Below, in pieces: positions 10,870 to 23,262 of a stretch of DNA of 64,000 nucleotides. The notes below the pieces were generated by a model. It did no database searches, had not been told where the DNA came from, and worked only from the letters and a program-made list of their open reading frames with translations. Position numbers and translations under genes: made by a program. Each line of letters opens with the position of its first letter. Position 1 is the stretch's first letter. The stretch comes from Mikania micrantha (taxonomy: Eukaryota > Streptophyta > Magnoliopsida > Asterales > Asteraceae), in the NCBI GenBank assembly GCA_009363875.1, contig CM018685.1, forward strand, positions 54,819,087 through 54,883,086. The letters are read 5' to 3'.

Positions 10870-11312
10870 CCGTCTTAAATGTTTCGGGTTTCGGTTTTAC
10901 CCGTCAAGTTTGGGCAGACAATTGGACGTGACTTGGCTCGTAGATTTTTTGTAAAATTAGGTCCACACAAAAATTGATTTTCTAATTAATTGGTACAAGT
11001 TCACATATAAAGACAGTATGAGTTTACTTGACTTTGAAAGATAATATGTTTGTATGGACATGAAAATTTGGCACCACACTTGGGCCAAATTAATGGACAT
11101 AAATCGGTCTTTTATCTTATCAACTTCCAAACTCTATTATTTACACTCCGCCCGTTTACTTGGATTTTTAAGACTTCCAAACCGGTCGTTACGGAAAAAC
11201 GAAAGGCACTTGTGACAGCTAAATTAACTTACGAGTATAAATCGAAGCTTCACACGCATCCTCTTGCAAACCAAAACTGAGCGACTGCTATTTCTTTCTC
11301 AATAAAAGCAAT
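10870..11312 (+). promoter_or_regulatory. Duplicated promoter region of the RLP gene
   Basis: From AATGTTTCGGG (~10877) to the start codon the sequence is about 95% identical by eye to 49815-50230 upstream of the second RLP copy. A TATA box TATAAAT lies at 11236-11242, 71 bases before the ATG. In copy 2 it is at 50165-50171. The short ORF at 11050-11280 also appears in copy 2, but only because the DNA is duplicated. Confidence 0.6.
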
Positions 11313-14300
11313 ATGAGTGTAGGGTTTTCAATTTCTTATTTATCATCTAATTGTCACCTGTGGTTGCTTCTTGTTTTAGCTTTGTTTCATTTGTGCTTGT
11401 CTGATCAAAAGTCTCCTGATGCGTTATGCTTGGAGGGTGAGAGACAAGCACTTATCGGGTTCAAGCACGGCCTCATAGACGAAGCTGATCGGCTTGCTTC
11501 TTGGTCTGGTGAGAAGAGCGACTGCTGCAAATGGGTTGGTATTGTTTGTGATAACATCACGGGCCATGTCCACGAGATTCATCTTCCTGGACTTGATGGT
11601 CATTGTGGTTATATATTTCACGAGAGTTATTATAAAGAAATGAAAGAACTCGATAAGCAGAGGCTAGGAGGGCATTTAAGTCCATCCTTGTTGGAGCTGA
11701 AGCAACTCAAGCATCTAGATTTGAGCTGTAATGATTTTAAAGGGATCCAAATTCCAGGCTTCATAGGTTCTCTTGGAAACTTGAGGTATCTTAACCTCTC
11801 AAGATCCAACTTTGGTGGGATGATCCCTCCTCAAATTGGGAATATTTCAGAGCTACGTGTCCTTTCTCTTGAAAATCATTTTGGAAGTATAAGTTTCATA
11901 ATGAAAATGCAGTGGCTGTCAGGTCTTCGTTGGTTGCATCATTTGGATATGAGTGGCATTGACCTTAGCAAAGCTACTGATTGGTTTCAGGTGATTAACA
12001 CCCTCCCTTCTTTGGTCGAACTACATTTGTTTTTTTGTCGACTGTCTGATTTACATCCCCATGTTCCTAGTCTTAATGTAACATCCCTTTCCCTGCTTGA
12101 TATTTCTTTGAATGCTTTTGTTAGCCCTTATATTCCACGGTGGATTTTCAGTCTAACAAACCTTGTTTCATTGGATTTTAGTGGTTGTGGATTTATACCT
12201 CTTCCTAGTAGTATTTACAGCTTCCGTAATCTGACTTCTCTTGACTCGCTTTTCGTCAATTTGAATTTTTTCATGGATTCTCCGTTGGTATCAAAACAAT
12301 TGTCTGGTAACTTGGAATTAGTTTTAGATATTAGTAACTTGAGTAACTTGAAATTTTTAGGTATTGGTGCTTGTGGTGTTTCAAGTTCAGGGCTTCATTC
12401 CCTTCATAACTTAACCTCTCTTCTTAGCCTTAACGTGTTCGGAAACCAACTCACCAAGGCAATACCTAATTCGTTTGGTAACCTTTGTAACTTGAGAGAT
12501 CTTGATTTGGCATCGAACAATTTTGATAAAATTGGTTTAACACACCTTCTTAAAGGTCTTTTCGATTGCAAATCACCGTGTTTGAAGTCATTAGATATAT
12601 CACAATCAGGACTTTCTGGTCCAATTCCTGACTCCATCGGACGATTGTCATTGATGAAGTGGTTAGATCTTGCTGATAATAAGCTGAACGGAAGCATTCC
12701 TGACTCCATCGGACGATTGTCATTGATGAGGTGGTTAGATCTTGCTGATAATAAGCTGAACGGAAGCATTCCTGACTCAATCGGACAATTATCATCGCTT
12801 GAGGTGTTGTCTCTTAGAAATAACCAACTCAGCGGTAGCCTTCCTGTTAGCCTTAGTCAACTTTCAAAGCTGACTGTTTTAGAAATCTCCGACAATTTGT
12901 TGACGGGTGTTGTGACAGAAGCTCACTTATCTAAACTGGTGAGCTTGAAGTATCTACTTGGAGAAGGCAACAACATAACCCTAAAATTGCAAGTTGCAGA
13001 CTGGATTCCCCCTTTCCAGATGCAATTCTTGCATTTAAACTCTTGGGGTTTGGGGCCTGAGTTTCCATTATGGCTTCAATCGCAGAAAGATTTAAAAGAG
13101 CTAGACATAAGCAACACAGGCATTTCATCACACATGCCTCCCGAGTCATTTTGGAGATCATTCCCCAATCTAACGTATTTAGACATGTCACAAAATAATA
13201 TAAACGGTACATTGACTTTGCTTTTCCCTTCAACACTTAATATACTGGACCTAAGCTCTAACCATTTTACAGGAGCTTTACCTTCTCTCTCCTTTGGCAC
13301 AGTAATGCCTGGATATTTAGATCTGTCAAATAATTCTTATATGGGATCGTTATATCATTTTTTGTGTTCTAATGGTGTTGAAAAAACACAATTTCTTGCA
13401 TTGGGAAATAATAATTTGTCAGGTGTCATTCCCAAGTGCTGGAACAAGTGGCCGAGTTTGAGAGTCCTAATTTTGGAAAATAACAATTTATCTGGTGAGA
13501 TTCCAAGGACAATAGGTTCTTTGTTTAACCTAAAATGGTTGAACTTGCATGGAAACAATATCTCCGGAAGATTACCCTCTTCCCTAACGAACTTGTCATC
13601 GTTAACTATTCTTCAACTTGGCAAAAATGAACTTGTTGGAAGCATTCCACCATGGGTTGGAACAAAACTCACCTTGTTAGGAATTCTCAATCTTAGGTCC
13701 AACAATTTAGATGGAAATATTCCAGTCGAACTCTGTTATCTTTCATATATACAAATTATTGATCTTGCTGAAAATCATCTGTCGGGAAATATTCCAAGAT
13801 GCTTCAACAACTTTACCGTGCTTACTGGGATAACAAAATCAAATGAATTTGACATGAGTTTGAAAGTGACGGCACCATCTGTTGCTCCTAGTGATACACT
13901 AGTGATGAAAGGACAAGAGTACACCTACAAATCAATTCTTAAACTAGTGAAATCTTTAGACCTTTCGAGCAACAACTTTTTCGGACCCATACCAAGTGAG
14001 CTTACGACCCTTCAAGAGTTAAAATCACTAAATTTATCAAGAAATCAATTGAGTGGAAGGATCCCGGAGAAGATAGGAGACATGAACGCACTTGAGTCAT
14101 TCGATTTATCAATAAACAACCTATCTGGGGAACTTCCGGTAAGCTTGTCTAGATTGAATTTCTTGAGTAGCTTCAATGTGTCCTGCAACAATTTCACAGG
14201 AAGAATTCCAGTTAGTACTCAGCTCCAGAGCTTTAATGAGTCTAGCTTTTTAGGTAACCAACTTTGTGGAGCTCCGCTAAGTGATCTTTGTGTACCCACT

Positions 14301-14480
14301 GAAGTACCTGCTCATACCACAAGAGATGAAAATGAAGACGATGGATTAGAATGGGGGTTGATTATTAGCATCATGCTTGGATTTGTTATTGGATTTTGGA
14401 TCATTTTGGCTCCATTGATAGTTAGTACATCATGGAGGATTACATATTTTCGTCTCATGAGAAAATTGATCAAGGTGTAA
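11313..14480 (+). CDS. LRR receptor-like protein (RLP, EIX/Cf type), intact
   Basis: Intronless 1055-residue protein of usual RLP length. Residues 1-30 form a signal peptide (hydrophobic WLLLVLALFHLCLS). Residues ~35-85 are the LRRNT domain with the CCKW cysteine pair. Roughly thirty plant-type extracellular LRRs follow (LxxLxxLxLSxNxLxGxIP), broken near residues 842-873 by the non-LRR island typical of RLPs. After four last LRRs come an acidic linker (DENEDD), a membrane helix at ~1013-1036 and a short basic cytoplasmic tail; there is no kinase domain. Proteins of this kind sit in the plasma membrane, sense microbial or developmental ligands and signal through partner kinases such as SOBIR1. 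Residues 437-460 and 461-484 are an almost exact LRR-unit duplication. A diverged, broken copy lies at 50231-51650. Ligand unknown. Confidence 0.92.
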   Translation: MSVGFSISYLSSNCHLWLLLVLALFHLCLSDQKSPDALCLEGERQALIGFKHGLIDEADRLASWSGEKSDCCKWVGIVCDNITGHVHEIHLPGLDGHCGYIFHESYYKEMKELDKQRLGGHLSPSLLELKQLKHLDLSCNDFKGIQIPGFIGSLGNLRYLNLSRSNFGGMIPPQIGNISELRVLSLENHFGSISFIMKMQWLSGLRWLHHLDMSGIDLSKATDWFQVINTLPSLVELHLFFCRLSDLHPHVPSLNVTSLSLLDISLNAFVSPYIPRWIFSLTNLVSLDFSGCGFIPLPSSIYSFRNLTSLDSLFVNLNFFMDSPLVSKQLSGNLELVLDISNLSNLKFLGIGACGVSSSGLHSLHNLTSLLSLNVFGNQLTKAIPNSFGNLCNLRDLDLASNNFDKIGLTHLLKGLFDCKSPCLKSLDISQSGLSGPIPDSIGRLSLMKWLDLADNKLNGSIPDSIGRLSLMRWLDLADNKLNGSIPDSIGQLSSLEVLSLRNNQLSGSLPVSLSQLSKLTVLEISDNLLTGVVTEAHLSKLVSLKYLLGEGNNITLKLQVADWIPPFQMQFLHLNSWGLGPEFPLWLQSQKDLKELDISNTGISSHMPPESFWRSFPNLTYLDMSQNNINGTLTLLFPSTLNILDLSSNHFTGALPSLSFGTVMPGYLDLSNNSYMGSLYHFLCSNGVEKTQFLALGNNNLSGVIPKCWNKWPSLRVLILENNNLSGEIPRTIGSLFNLKWLNLHGNNISGRLPSSLTNLSSLTILQLGKNELVGSIPPWVGTKLTLLGILNLRSNNLDGNIPVELCYLSYIQIIDLAENHLSGNIPRCFNNFTVLTGITKSNEFDMSLKVTAPSVAPSDTLVMKGQEYTYKSILKLVKSLDLSSNNFFGPIPSELTTLQELKSLNLSRNQLSGRIPEKIGDMNALESFDLSINNLSGELPVSLSRLNFLSSFNVSCNNFTGRIPVSTQLQSFNESSFLGNQLCGAPLSDLCVPTEVPAHTTRDENEDDGLEWGLIISIMLGFVIGFWIILAPLIVSTSWRITYFRLMRKLIKV
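12624..12767 (+). repeat. 72-bp tandem duplication = one LRR unit
   Basis: 12624-12695 and 12696-12767 are identical except one base (AAG versus AGG, Lys/Arg). Each encodes exactly one 24-residue LRR starting IPDSIGRLSLM. A third, more diverged unit starts at 12768 (IPDSIGQLSSL). The frame is kept. Confidence 0.95.
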
Positions 14481-14610
14481 GATTTATGATGCATAAGCAT
14501 TGTAACATTATAATTAGTGATAGTTGTAATAAGTTTGTATCTACTATAATATTTAAAAACTTTGTATTCAAGATGAGTATCCTATTAAATATGAACAGTG
14601 GAACTACCTT

Positions 14611-14616
14611 AATAAA
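14611..14616 (+). terminator. Possible polyadenylation signal of the RLP gene
   Basis: AATAAA occurs 131 bases after the RLP stop codon in an AT-rich stretch, a plausible 3' end for the transcript. This motif is frequent in AT-rich DNA, so confidence is modest. Confidence 0.35.
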
Positions 14617-15522
14617 AATGAACAAAAGAACTCATCATTGCTTTACTGTATATGAACTCGTGTCATAATGTATTAGAAGGGTTGAGAACGAGTTGGTTGT
14701 AAAGTACAAACTAATCGGATGTAGCATGTGGTGGAAGTTGAAGTTAAGGAATAAGGATTGGTTGTATTTCTATGTTAACTAATCAAATGGGTAAATATGT
14801 GGATCATGACCTAGTCATTTCGGTACAAATACAAGTTAAGCACATAACCCGCAAACAACGTGCATAACAGTTGAAGTCCAAAAACATGTTTACAATTGAA
14901 TGTAAAAGAAGTAGCAAACACAATTTTCATGCATCTAAATGGTTGGACAATCTTTTAGTTTTGATAGCGATAAAGGTTGATTTACAATTTGAAGATGCAA
15001 TCAATCAATAAGAACATACAAGGTTTTCTTACCCCTGCAAGTTGTGGCATGACAGGTCACATGATGATACAGATGTGGTAAATGGTGCACTTGTAAACTA
15101 TGTAAGCAATATCAAAATGATGTTGTGAGCCTGGTTATGGCATTGAAATTGACATGATTAAGCAACTAGGGAGAAACATAAGTCTCGTGATTGTAAAAAC
15201 GACTTCCTCAACGCACAAACCCAAGTTTTTTTTACCCCTCACACTATGACCTGATAATTTAAGTAGATTAATTAAATAGAAAAGAGAAAAAAACTTAGTT
15301 AAATAGAAAAACGAAAAAAATAGGTCTCTAGAATCAAACCTATGACGTCTCAACTCAAACCAATAAGTCTTACTCTTCTATAGAAAAAGACTTTTGATTA
15401 TAAAGTTAGAAAATAAATATACAAAATACTTGAATTGAGGCAACAAAAGAAGGAGAAAAAGAGGTTATAGGTCACGTGAATAAAATCTATAACCTTCCAA
15501 CTAAAAATAAAACATTATTTCT
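14617..15522. other. Intergenic, no recognisable gene
   Basis: AT-rich. A minus-strand ORF at 15135-15353 is unrecognised. A phrase near 15330 (ATCAAACCTATGACGTCTC) resembles decayed tRNA-derived dispersed repeats but is too short to call. Confidence 0.4.
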
Positions 15523-16013
15523 AGAGGCAATTACATATATCTCCCTATAAATTTCATTTATCACATATATATCCAATTCAAAATTTTAATTACATATATC
15601 CCCTCCACTAATGCTAAAATTTTCAAATATTCTCATTTTAATTAAAATTAATTAAGGAATTATTATTTTATCCTTACTTTAAAAAAATTTATTATGCCTA
15701 TTTTACATTTGTTTCAAATATACCCATATTTTACGTTTTTCCCTTTTTTGGTGTTTTTGCTTCTTTCTTTATCATTTTTTGTGTCTTTATTTTTCATTTT
15801 TAATTGATGGAGCTGCAGTCGTATGGGGGAGGGCGATGAACGAATGTGGTGTTTATGTATGGGGGTTTACGTATGTGTGTTTGAAAGGATTACTAAAAGG
15901 GTATTTTGTCACAATGTGTAAAGATAGTAAAGTTGAGTATATAGGTAATTAAAATTTTCAGTTAAGTATATGTAATTAGAATTCAAAGAAGGAGATATAT
16001 TGCAATTATCTCT
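15523..16013. mobile_element. MITE with long imperfect terminal inverted repeats
   Basis: The left end AGAGGCAATTACATATATC and the reverse complement of the right end AGAGATAATTGCAATATATC match over roughly 60-70 bases with gaps. The interior is ~350 bp, T-rich and non-coding. A convincing target duplication was not found, so the superfamily is unresolved (Mutator-like by long TIR is possible). Confidence 0.55.
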
Positions 16014-16497
16014 TATTTGGGACGTAACGAATACAACATTTATTAATTGTGCCGAAAGCAAATACAACCTTCTGCTTTTGGGTTAAAAAGAATAAAAGGA
16101 AGTAAACTCACTCGAAAAAAAAGTTGTATACACCAAAAGTCAAACTAATAACCTTTTCAAGCGAAAAAAATCATCTGCTCTAAGACTGGATGCAGCGGTC
16201 AAGCCGCCCGGCCAGCGGCCTTGCTCCCTGTTGCGGCCTCAAGCGGGAACACCGCCCCCATGCCTAGCGGCCCCCGCCCAATCCCCTCCCACGGCCCCCA
16301 CTTCCCGTTGATGTCCCTCTCCTCTCATTGGTTGGTTTCAAAATTGGTGGGCCCCAATCTCCTTTAACTGCTAGAACATTAAAAAAAATAATAATAATAA
16401 AATCAATCTTTATATAAACCTCTCATTTCAACCATTTTACACACTCATTTTCATTCAAAACTCTTTTAATTTTTATACAATTTATTTTTTTATAAAA

Positions 16498-19400
16498 ATG
16501 TCATCATCCTCTCCGGTGTTCTCATCATCCTCTTCATCTTCTGATAGCGAGGGTATTGATCTTTTTATCTCGTCCTTGTCTACGATGACTCAAGAAAACG
16601 CTTCTCAGATTCCTCGGCCTATAATTAGAAGAACTCAAATTAATCGAGACAGGAAAGCGGGGCATGGATCTTTTAATGCGTCATTATTTTGGAAACGAAC
16701 CGTTGTATAATGAGACGTTGCTCAAGAGGCGTTTCCGGATGCAACGACCTTTATTTGAATGTATCGTGAACGACCTGGAGGTTGCGGATACTTATTTTCA
16801 ATTGAGATGGGATCATCGCGGCAAGTGTAACATCAGTGCCGGACGCGTGCCGGAACAGTGATCGCAACAGTAACTCGTACAATAACTCAGGTACACATTA
16901 CGTGAAACTATGTTTATGCTATTGATACATTATGCTTAACACGAGGCTATTATACGATTGTCTTAGGGTTTAACAGTCAGAAACGTATCAGACAACACAG
17001 TATGGAAACACAGATATTTGATTTGATACTATTGTGTATAAACGTATGGGAGGTCACACAGAACGAAACTATAACGGTTGTTATTACGGGATGCTAAACC
17101 GACGAATTATTCGTATAGGTGACGATGTGTACGAATGATTCTGAGAGTTTAACGTTCTGAAATAATGACTGAACAGTAGAGAACAAGAATCAGAAAGCCA
17201 AACCATCGTCGTGTTCGTTCGAATGACGATTCGAACGAATACGCGCGATGGCGACGCGTTCTGACGAAACAAAAACGAACACGAAAACGATACGAACGAT
17301 CATAAAATTAAGGAAATATAATATTTCCTGTTTTACAATTTTGAAACTTATCATAAATAAATTTAAACGAAACTATATTAATAATTCGCGAACAAATTAA
17401 TGAAACACGTAAAAATAATATAATTCGATAAATAAATACGATATTTAAATTAATTACTAGAAATAAATACCATCCAAATAGTTAAAAAAATAAATTCTTT
17501 TATTTAATTTACGAGAAACGCGCGTAACGTGCCGGAAACGCGACGAAAATACGAACCGAGCAACCGAAACAAACCCGAATACCCTCGGGGTATAAAAGCC
17601 ACCAATGAGGGCATTTATTTCATTTTCAACTAACCCGTTCTCTCTCTAAACCACTATTTCCGTTCATCTCTCTCTAGCAAGATTCAACTTCCAAGCTCCA
17701 TATCTCCTTCATTTGTGGATGAAATCAAGCAAACTCGGTGTCTAAACGAAGCTCTCATCGTCCTCTATGCAGAAGTACAACGGATCTAGAAGTTTACCCA
17801 GCCATTTTCGAGGTAATGATGCAAGAAAGTTACAAAGATTAGGGTTTTCTAACACCTTGCTCGAAGCCATTACATAACCGGCTAACCATTCGAACCACCA
17901 GCCATGAAAAGTTCTAGTAGTATAGCCATTATCATAGGAGCAGCCTACAAGCCCTCAGGTTCGGATGTGATGATGATGGGGACCGATCAAGTTGCAGGGT
18001 TCGTGGGATCACTTAGCCGAACCTTCGACCAACCACTGAACCCTACTTGTTCAGCTCGCCGAGCCTCACCCCTGGTAGCGAACCTTTCACCCGTTTTGGC
18101 TGCCGAACCCTCCAGGTAGACCCCACGAGCCTTTCATGCAACGAACCCTCCCCATTGTACGAACATGTGTCTAGCCTCGAACCAGCAACAGACGAACCCT
18201 TGCTGTTTCTTCTTCCTTAGCGAACCTGCAGTATAAACCCAAATGGACGAACCTTAGTTGTATGAACGAACCTTGGATGGCATCATAGGTGGCCGAACCT
18301 AATTTCGGTTGAACATCCTCACCGAACCCACAAATTCAGCGAACCTTTAGACACAGCCGAACCATGTGGAGTTGGGCAGCGGGCGAACCTACTTCATCAC
18401 TTTGCCGAACCCATGCACGAGTTGCATGGGCGAACCCTAGCCGAACCATCTCAAGCTCACCGAACCTATCTTCCCAACGAACCCTAGCGAAGACCACGAA
18501 CCTGTTGTTATTAGGAGCGAACCTTGGGAGACGAACCTTAGGGTTCGTAGAGCTGTAACCTTAGCCGAACCTCACCCTGTCACAAACCTAACCATGTTAC
18601 ATGCAGAGCCGAACCTTGGTCAAGATAACCAATAGGTTTGCTGGAACCTAGAACCTTTCGGACTCCCACCTAAACCGGTTGGCCTAAATTTCCTTCGGCC
18701 CAGAATGCATTTGTTTGGGCCCAACAGAGCTAAGTTGGCCCAGCATTCGGCCCACAACCTTCTTGGTTCTCAACAATATTATCGGGCCATGTACACCATT
18801 CATGACCGGCCCAATTAAATTGTTTCGGCCCATAGCGTTTAGAATAGCCCAAGAAATCCCAATCGGCCCATAGGTCAAGGTTAATTCAGTCCACTAACAC
18901 TTGAGGCCCACTCTTAGCCCAATATACTCACACGACCCATTCGGACTACTTTGACCCACGACTTAAACCACATTCGGCCCATATGTTTACGGACATAACG
19001 AGCATTTAAACTAAGTGATGTTAAATGACATGTAAGGGAACTCACGGTGACTACTATAAAGATGGTGAAAGAATATGGAAATAAAGCTTGAAACTTTAAC
19101 CTCTACAACCATCATGCTATATTGACAAAACTTAATAACAAGTAAACAAGGGCCGAATGGACAACGAAACTCATAATTGTTAGTCAAATTCTAGGACTAA
19201 CACATCTACGCACACGAATTTCCTACAAACATATACTCATAAGTTCAAATACTATGAAATCAATACAGGATCGTGAACATCACAACAAGTACAAACAAAG
19301 AGCGCGTGTATCTTTAACATGCTTCTTAGTCAACCACTACGGACACAAGGTGAGTTCATTTGTCCATTTTCAAACTTATTTGTTTTACTTCGGGACTGAG

Positions 19401-21770
19401 AAGCATGTTAAACATTTTAATAAATTATTGAAATGTTATTTAATGCTTTTAAACATAATCATGGTACTTATGACAAAGCTTATGCTAGAAACTAAATGCT
19501 TAAACTTGAGGCTTGATGCTTATGCTAGAACCAAAATGCTTAAACTTGAGACTTGATGCTTATGCTATGAACTTCATGATTAAACTATATGCGAATGCTT
19601 GAAACTATATGCTTGAAACTATGATTGCGCGCGAAATACTAAGCTTGTATCTAATCATGGGCTACGTAATTGCTAAACTTCTGCTATAGCAGGGCTTGTA
19701 CCTATGTATTGAGATACGTGAAAGCTAAACCATGACGAGGCTAAGCTGTTATCTATATAAGAGACATGTAATTGCTAAACTTCTGCTATAGCAGGGCTTC
19801 TGTCTGCTTATATGAGATATGTAATTGCTGGATTGTTTGTGTATGCATGGCTTGTGTCTATGTATGAGATACGTAATTGCTAAACTTCTGCTATAGCAGG
19901 GCTTGTATCTTGTATAGGAGACACGTAATTGCTAGACTAAGCTTAACTAATTCATGAGATACGTAATGGCTAAACTTCTGCTAAAGCAGGGCTTGTATCT
20001 AGCCGTGAGCTACGTAATTGCTAAACTTCTGCTATAGCAGGGCTTGTACTCACGCATGAGATTAGTGAAAGCTAAACTATGGTGCGTGTGAAACTATGAT
20101 GCTTGTTAAACTTACATTGAAGCTAATACTTACGAATGCTATAGACTTGTAAACTTTGAAACAGAAAACTAAAGCTATGATGGAGAATGGGTTGAATGGT
20201 AGGTAAAATGCTTAATTATTATTAACAACCGTGTCATATGCGAATTAGTATGTGGCGGGTTGGCGTCTGGGCGGGTTGAAGGCTCGACTCATGGGTATGC
20301 CCTATATATAAGCATACCGATTTGGATATTACATGTGGAGTTAATGAGGTTAAGGTTTTACCGAAAGAGGTTTGCTAAAGCTATTTTTAAACTTATAAAC
20401 TATATGAACTCACCAACCATTGTGTTGACTTTGTTTTCTTACATGCTTTCTCAGGTGATGAACAGGTTTAAGCTAAGGCTATTGGATTGCATGCTAGGCG
20501 GCCTAGATAGAGGACCTAGTTGATTTTGGAAGCACATATTTTGTTGTTCATACGAATCACTTTTGAATGTCTTGTACAGATTACAAGATAGAAAACATTT
20601 GATTCTTTTGTTAGGTTTACCGAGTTAAATTACTGAACATTGATATTGTAATTTAACTTTGTAATCCTAGTTTAATGGTTGATTGTGCTTTAGTTATTCT
20701 TAACATTGATGCTATGTAAACAATCTGATATTACGATTATCACTCACGATATCGCGCCCCGAGAACCTTCCGCCCGACGGGGACTTCGATCCAACCCCGC
20801 CGGCTCGGGGTGTGACAACAAGCGAGGATTTACACCTTTACAAAAGTGTACTTCGGCTATTCTACAATTGGCATACGGGAATACGGCAGATATAATGGAC
20901 GACTATTTACAGATGTCAGACAACACTTCAAGAGAATGCCTTTATAATTTCTGTAAGAATATCCGTCGACTCTATGGTCATAAATATTTGCGCAAACCAA
21001 ATTATAATGATGTTATGAATTTGTATGAACAACATGAAAATTATCATGGGTTTCCCGGTATGCTTGGTAGTATTGATTGTATGCACTGGGATTGAGAAAA
21101 TTGTCCGGTTGCATAGAGAGGACAATTTATGAGAGACGATCACGGATGCCCCTCGATTATTCTTGAAGCAATTGCTTCACAGGATTTATGGATTTGGCAT
21201 GCATATTTTGGCATGCCCGGTGCGAATAACGACCTAAACGTTCTAAACTCGTCGCCGTTACTCAATGATATGGAAAACGGTGTGTTTCCACAATCATCGT
21301 TTTTTTGTAACGATAACGAGTACGCTCACGGTTACTATCTTGCTGACGAGATTTACCCAGAATGGCCGGTTTTTATGCAAACAATAACATGTCCAACAAC
21401 CTTCAAACGTAAAAGGTTTCAAGTAGCTCAAGAGGGTGCAAGGAAGGATATTGAGCGGACTTTTGGTGTTCTTAAAAAAAGATTTCATATTATAAAAAAT
21501 CCGGCTAGAGCATGGCATCCTAAAAAAATTAGATCCGTTATGTATGCCTGTATCATAATATACAATATGATACTTGAATGTGAGGGCAAGTCGATTAGCC
21601 CGTTTGTACCCGATGAAGACGAAGCGCCATCTCCTTTTGACATTGATGACCCGCGCAGAGATAACCAAATTTTGGCGTTGCGAAACAAAAGCATTCACGA
21701 GTCGTTAAAAGCCGATTTGGTCGAACATATCGAAAGGGTTCGCACCGATATTGTCGTTCGTAGCATCTAA
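16498..21770 (+). pseudogene. PIF/Harbinger DDE transposase (ALP1-like), copy 2, broken
   Basis: Same start and early frameshift (near 16664) as copy 1. It is interrupted at 16826-20817 by the solo LTR, and two Trp-to-stop changes lie in the segment after SIDCMHW (TGA at ~21092, TAG at ~21116). Unlike copy 1 it keeps the whole C-terminal half: the second Asp in NNDLNVL (~21222-21242) and the Glu in RKDIERTFGVL (~21440-21470), ending at 21770. The catalytic D-D-E set is thus visible, but no continuous protein can be made. The 3' half (21129-21770) is open for 213 codons. Confidence 0.85.
16826..20817 (+). repeat. Ty3-gypsy-type solo LTR (~4.0 kb) inserted in Harbinger copy 2
   Basis: Same TGTAACA...TGTGACA boundaries and GCAAG (16821-16825)/ACAAG (20818-20822) flanks as the copy at 581-4587. 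It differs by scattered substitutions and small indels, for example a 16-bp segment near 16963 missing here. It contains the same TATA box (17591), CGAACC island and palindromic hairpin array (19660-20060). Confidence 0.75.
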
Positions 21771-22390
21771 GGCGACTAGTATATTTTTAATATGTTTTTG
21801 TTATTTTTAATGTAATGTGTGTTTTTTTGTAAAATATTGAATTATTTTAAATTAGTGTAATGTTTTTTATTTAATTTTAATTGTTGATGATGTGGAATAG
21901 TGGGGAAGGGTTTTCAGTGAGGTGACCACTGTGGGGTTTTGTGGTTTTTAGTGGGGTGATGACGTGGCAGGAAATTTCAGTGGGAAGAGTTTTCAGTGGG
22001 GTGACCGCTGTGGATAGTCTAAACCTTGACTTTTTGGTTAAAAAAAAAAGAAAAATCATCCTAAAAAAATTGGATGCAACATGAGTCAAACTAATGGTCT
22101 TTTATGTGAAAGTTAGACGCTTAACTAACTTTATATGTTAAAGCCTAAAATATATTTTATATAACTTATAACTCAAAATTATAATATATTATATATTCTT
22201 AAATTTATTATTAGTCAAGTATTCAAGTGTACTATACTCGTAAAGATATTTTGAGTTGTTCTTGTGAAAAAAGAAAAGAAAAACAAATATAAAAGTATAC
22301 ATAATTAGTTTGTGAAGTATCTTCTCTATATGATAAGTTCAATAATTAGGATAACCAAATATAAATATATTATTTTTTGTACTTATATAT

Positions 22391-22523
22391 ACATATACAT
22401 ACATACATACATACATACATACATACATACATACATACATACATACATACATACATACATACATACATACATACATACATACATACATACATACATACAT
22501 ACATACATACATACATACATACA

Positions 22524-22571
<48 letters not shown>
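22391..22571. repeat. (ACAT)n microsatellite, ~39 units, with (AT)n tail
   Basis: Uninterrupted ACAT tetranucleotides run to about 22552, followed by ~10 AT units. Long, pure and likely length-variable. Open reading frames on both strands here encode only IHTY or YVCM repeats. Confidence 0.98.
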
Positions 22572-23262
22572 AATACATAAAAAATAAAAAAACAAATAAA
22601 TTTTTAAGAATTAAAAAATTGCCTCAACTCGGCTCGGTTTGTAAACGGGTCGAGCCCGAGCCCATCTTTACTAAGCTCAGTTTGTTTACAACGATATTCA
22701 TTTCATTAATCAAACAAACATGAAAAAATGTGTTGTTTATTTATGTACATTCATGAACGATCATTCATCCATATTTCTTTATGTTTATTCGCCTATAATC
22801 AGTTATGTTCGTTATGGCTAAAACCAGACCGAACATTGTCTTGAAACCACAACTATTGATAGCAAGTTTTAAAAAATAATCAAGTTTCTAATTGCTTGCA
22901 TTCAAGTACCATAATGGTTAATAACAAAAAAAAAATGCTTAAAAATGTCAACTATAAAATTATTGAGTTCATAAATTATGATTTAATTAAAGTTGCATAT
23001 AATATGTGTCATTGTATTGCTATATGTATCATGAAATGAGACTTATATGATACAAATAATCATGAGATCATAACCCAACATGTGACTTGTGAGCCCTCAC
23101 AAATGCATCCAACACCTGTTAATTGTAACCAAGCATTATACAAATTATATTCATCTATTTTTCCAAAACATAGGCGCTAGTTGGCGGAACTAATCATAGA
23201 TGAGAGTTGTTAACCTCAAATAGTACTATCAGATACATGTCCATAAGCTCGTCTCATAAGTT

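Larger units (their letters stand above)
16194..22019 (+). mobile_element. PIF/Harbinger element, copy 2, complete ends, carrying gypsy solo LTR
   Basis: The left terminus GACTGGATGCAGCGGTCA and the inverse of the right terminus GACTATCCACAGCGGTCA form imperfect inverted repeats, flanked by TAA (16191-16193 and 22020-22022), the family's target duplication. Without the 3992-bp LTR insert the element is about 1.8 kb and encodes only the transposase. No ORF1 (Myb-like partner) is present, so it depended on another element even before it broke. It is nearly identical to 1-5053, including the LTR insertion site. Confidence 0.88.

Noticed and set aside
22312..22595. Overlapping ORFs on both strands encoding IHTY or YVCM repeats
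   Set aside because: They are translations of the ACAT microsatellite in different frames, not genes.
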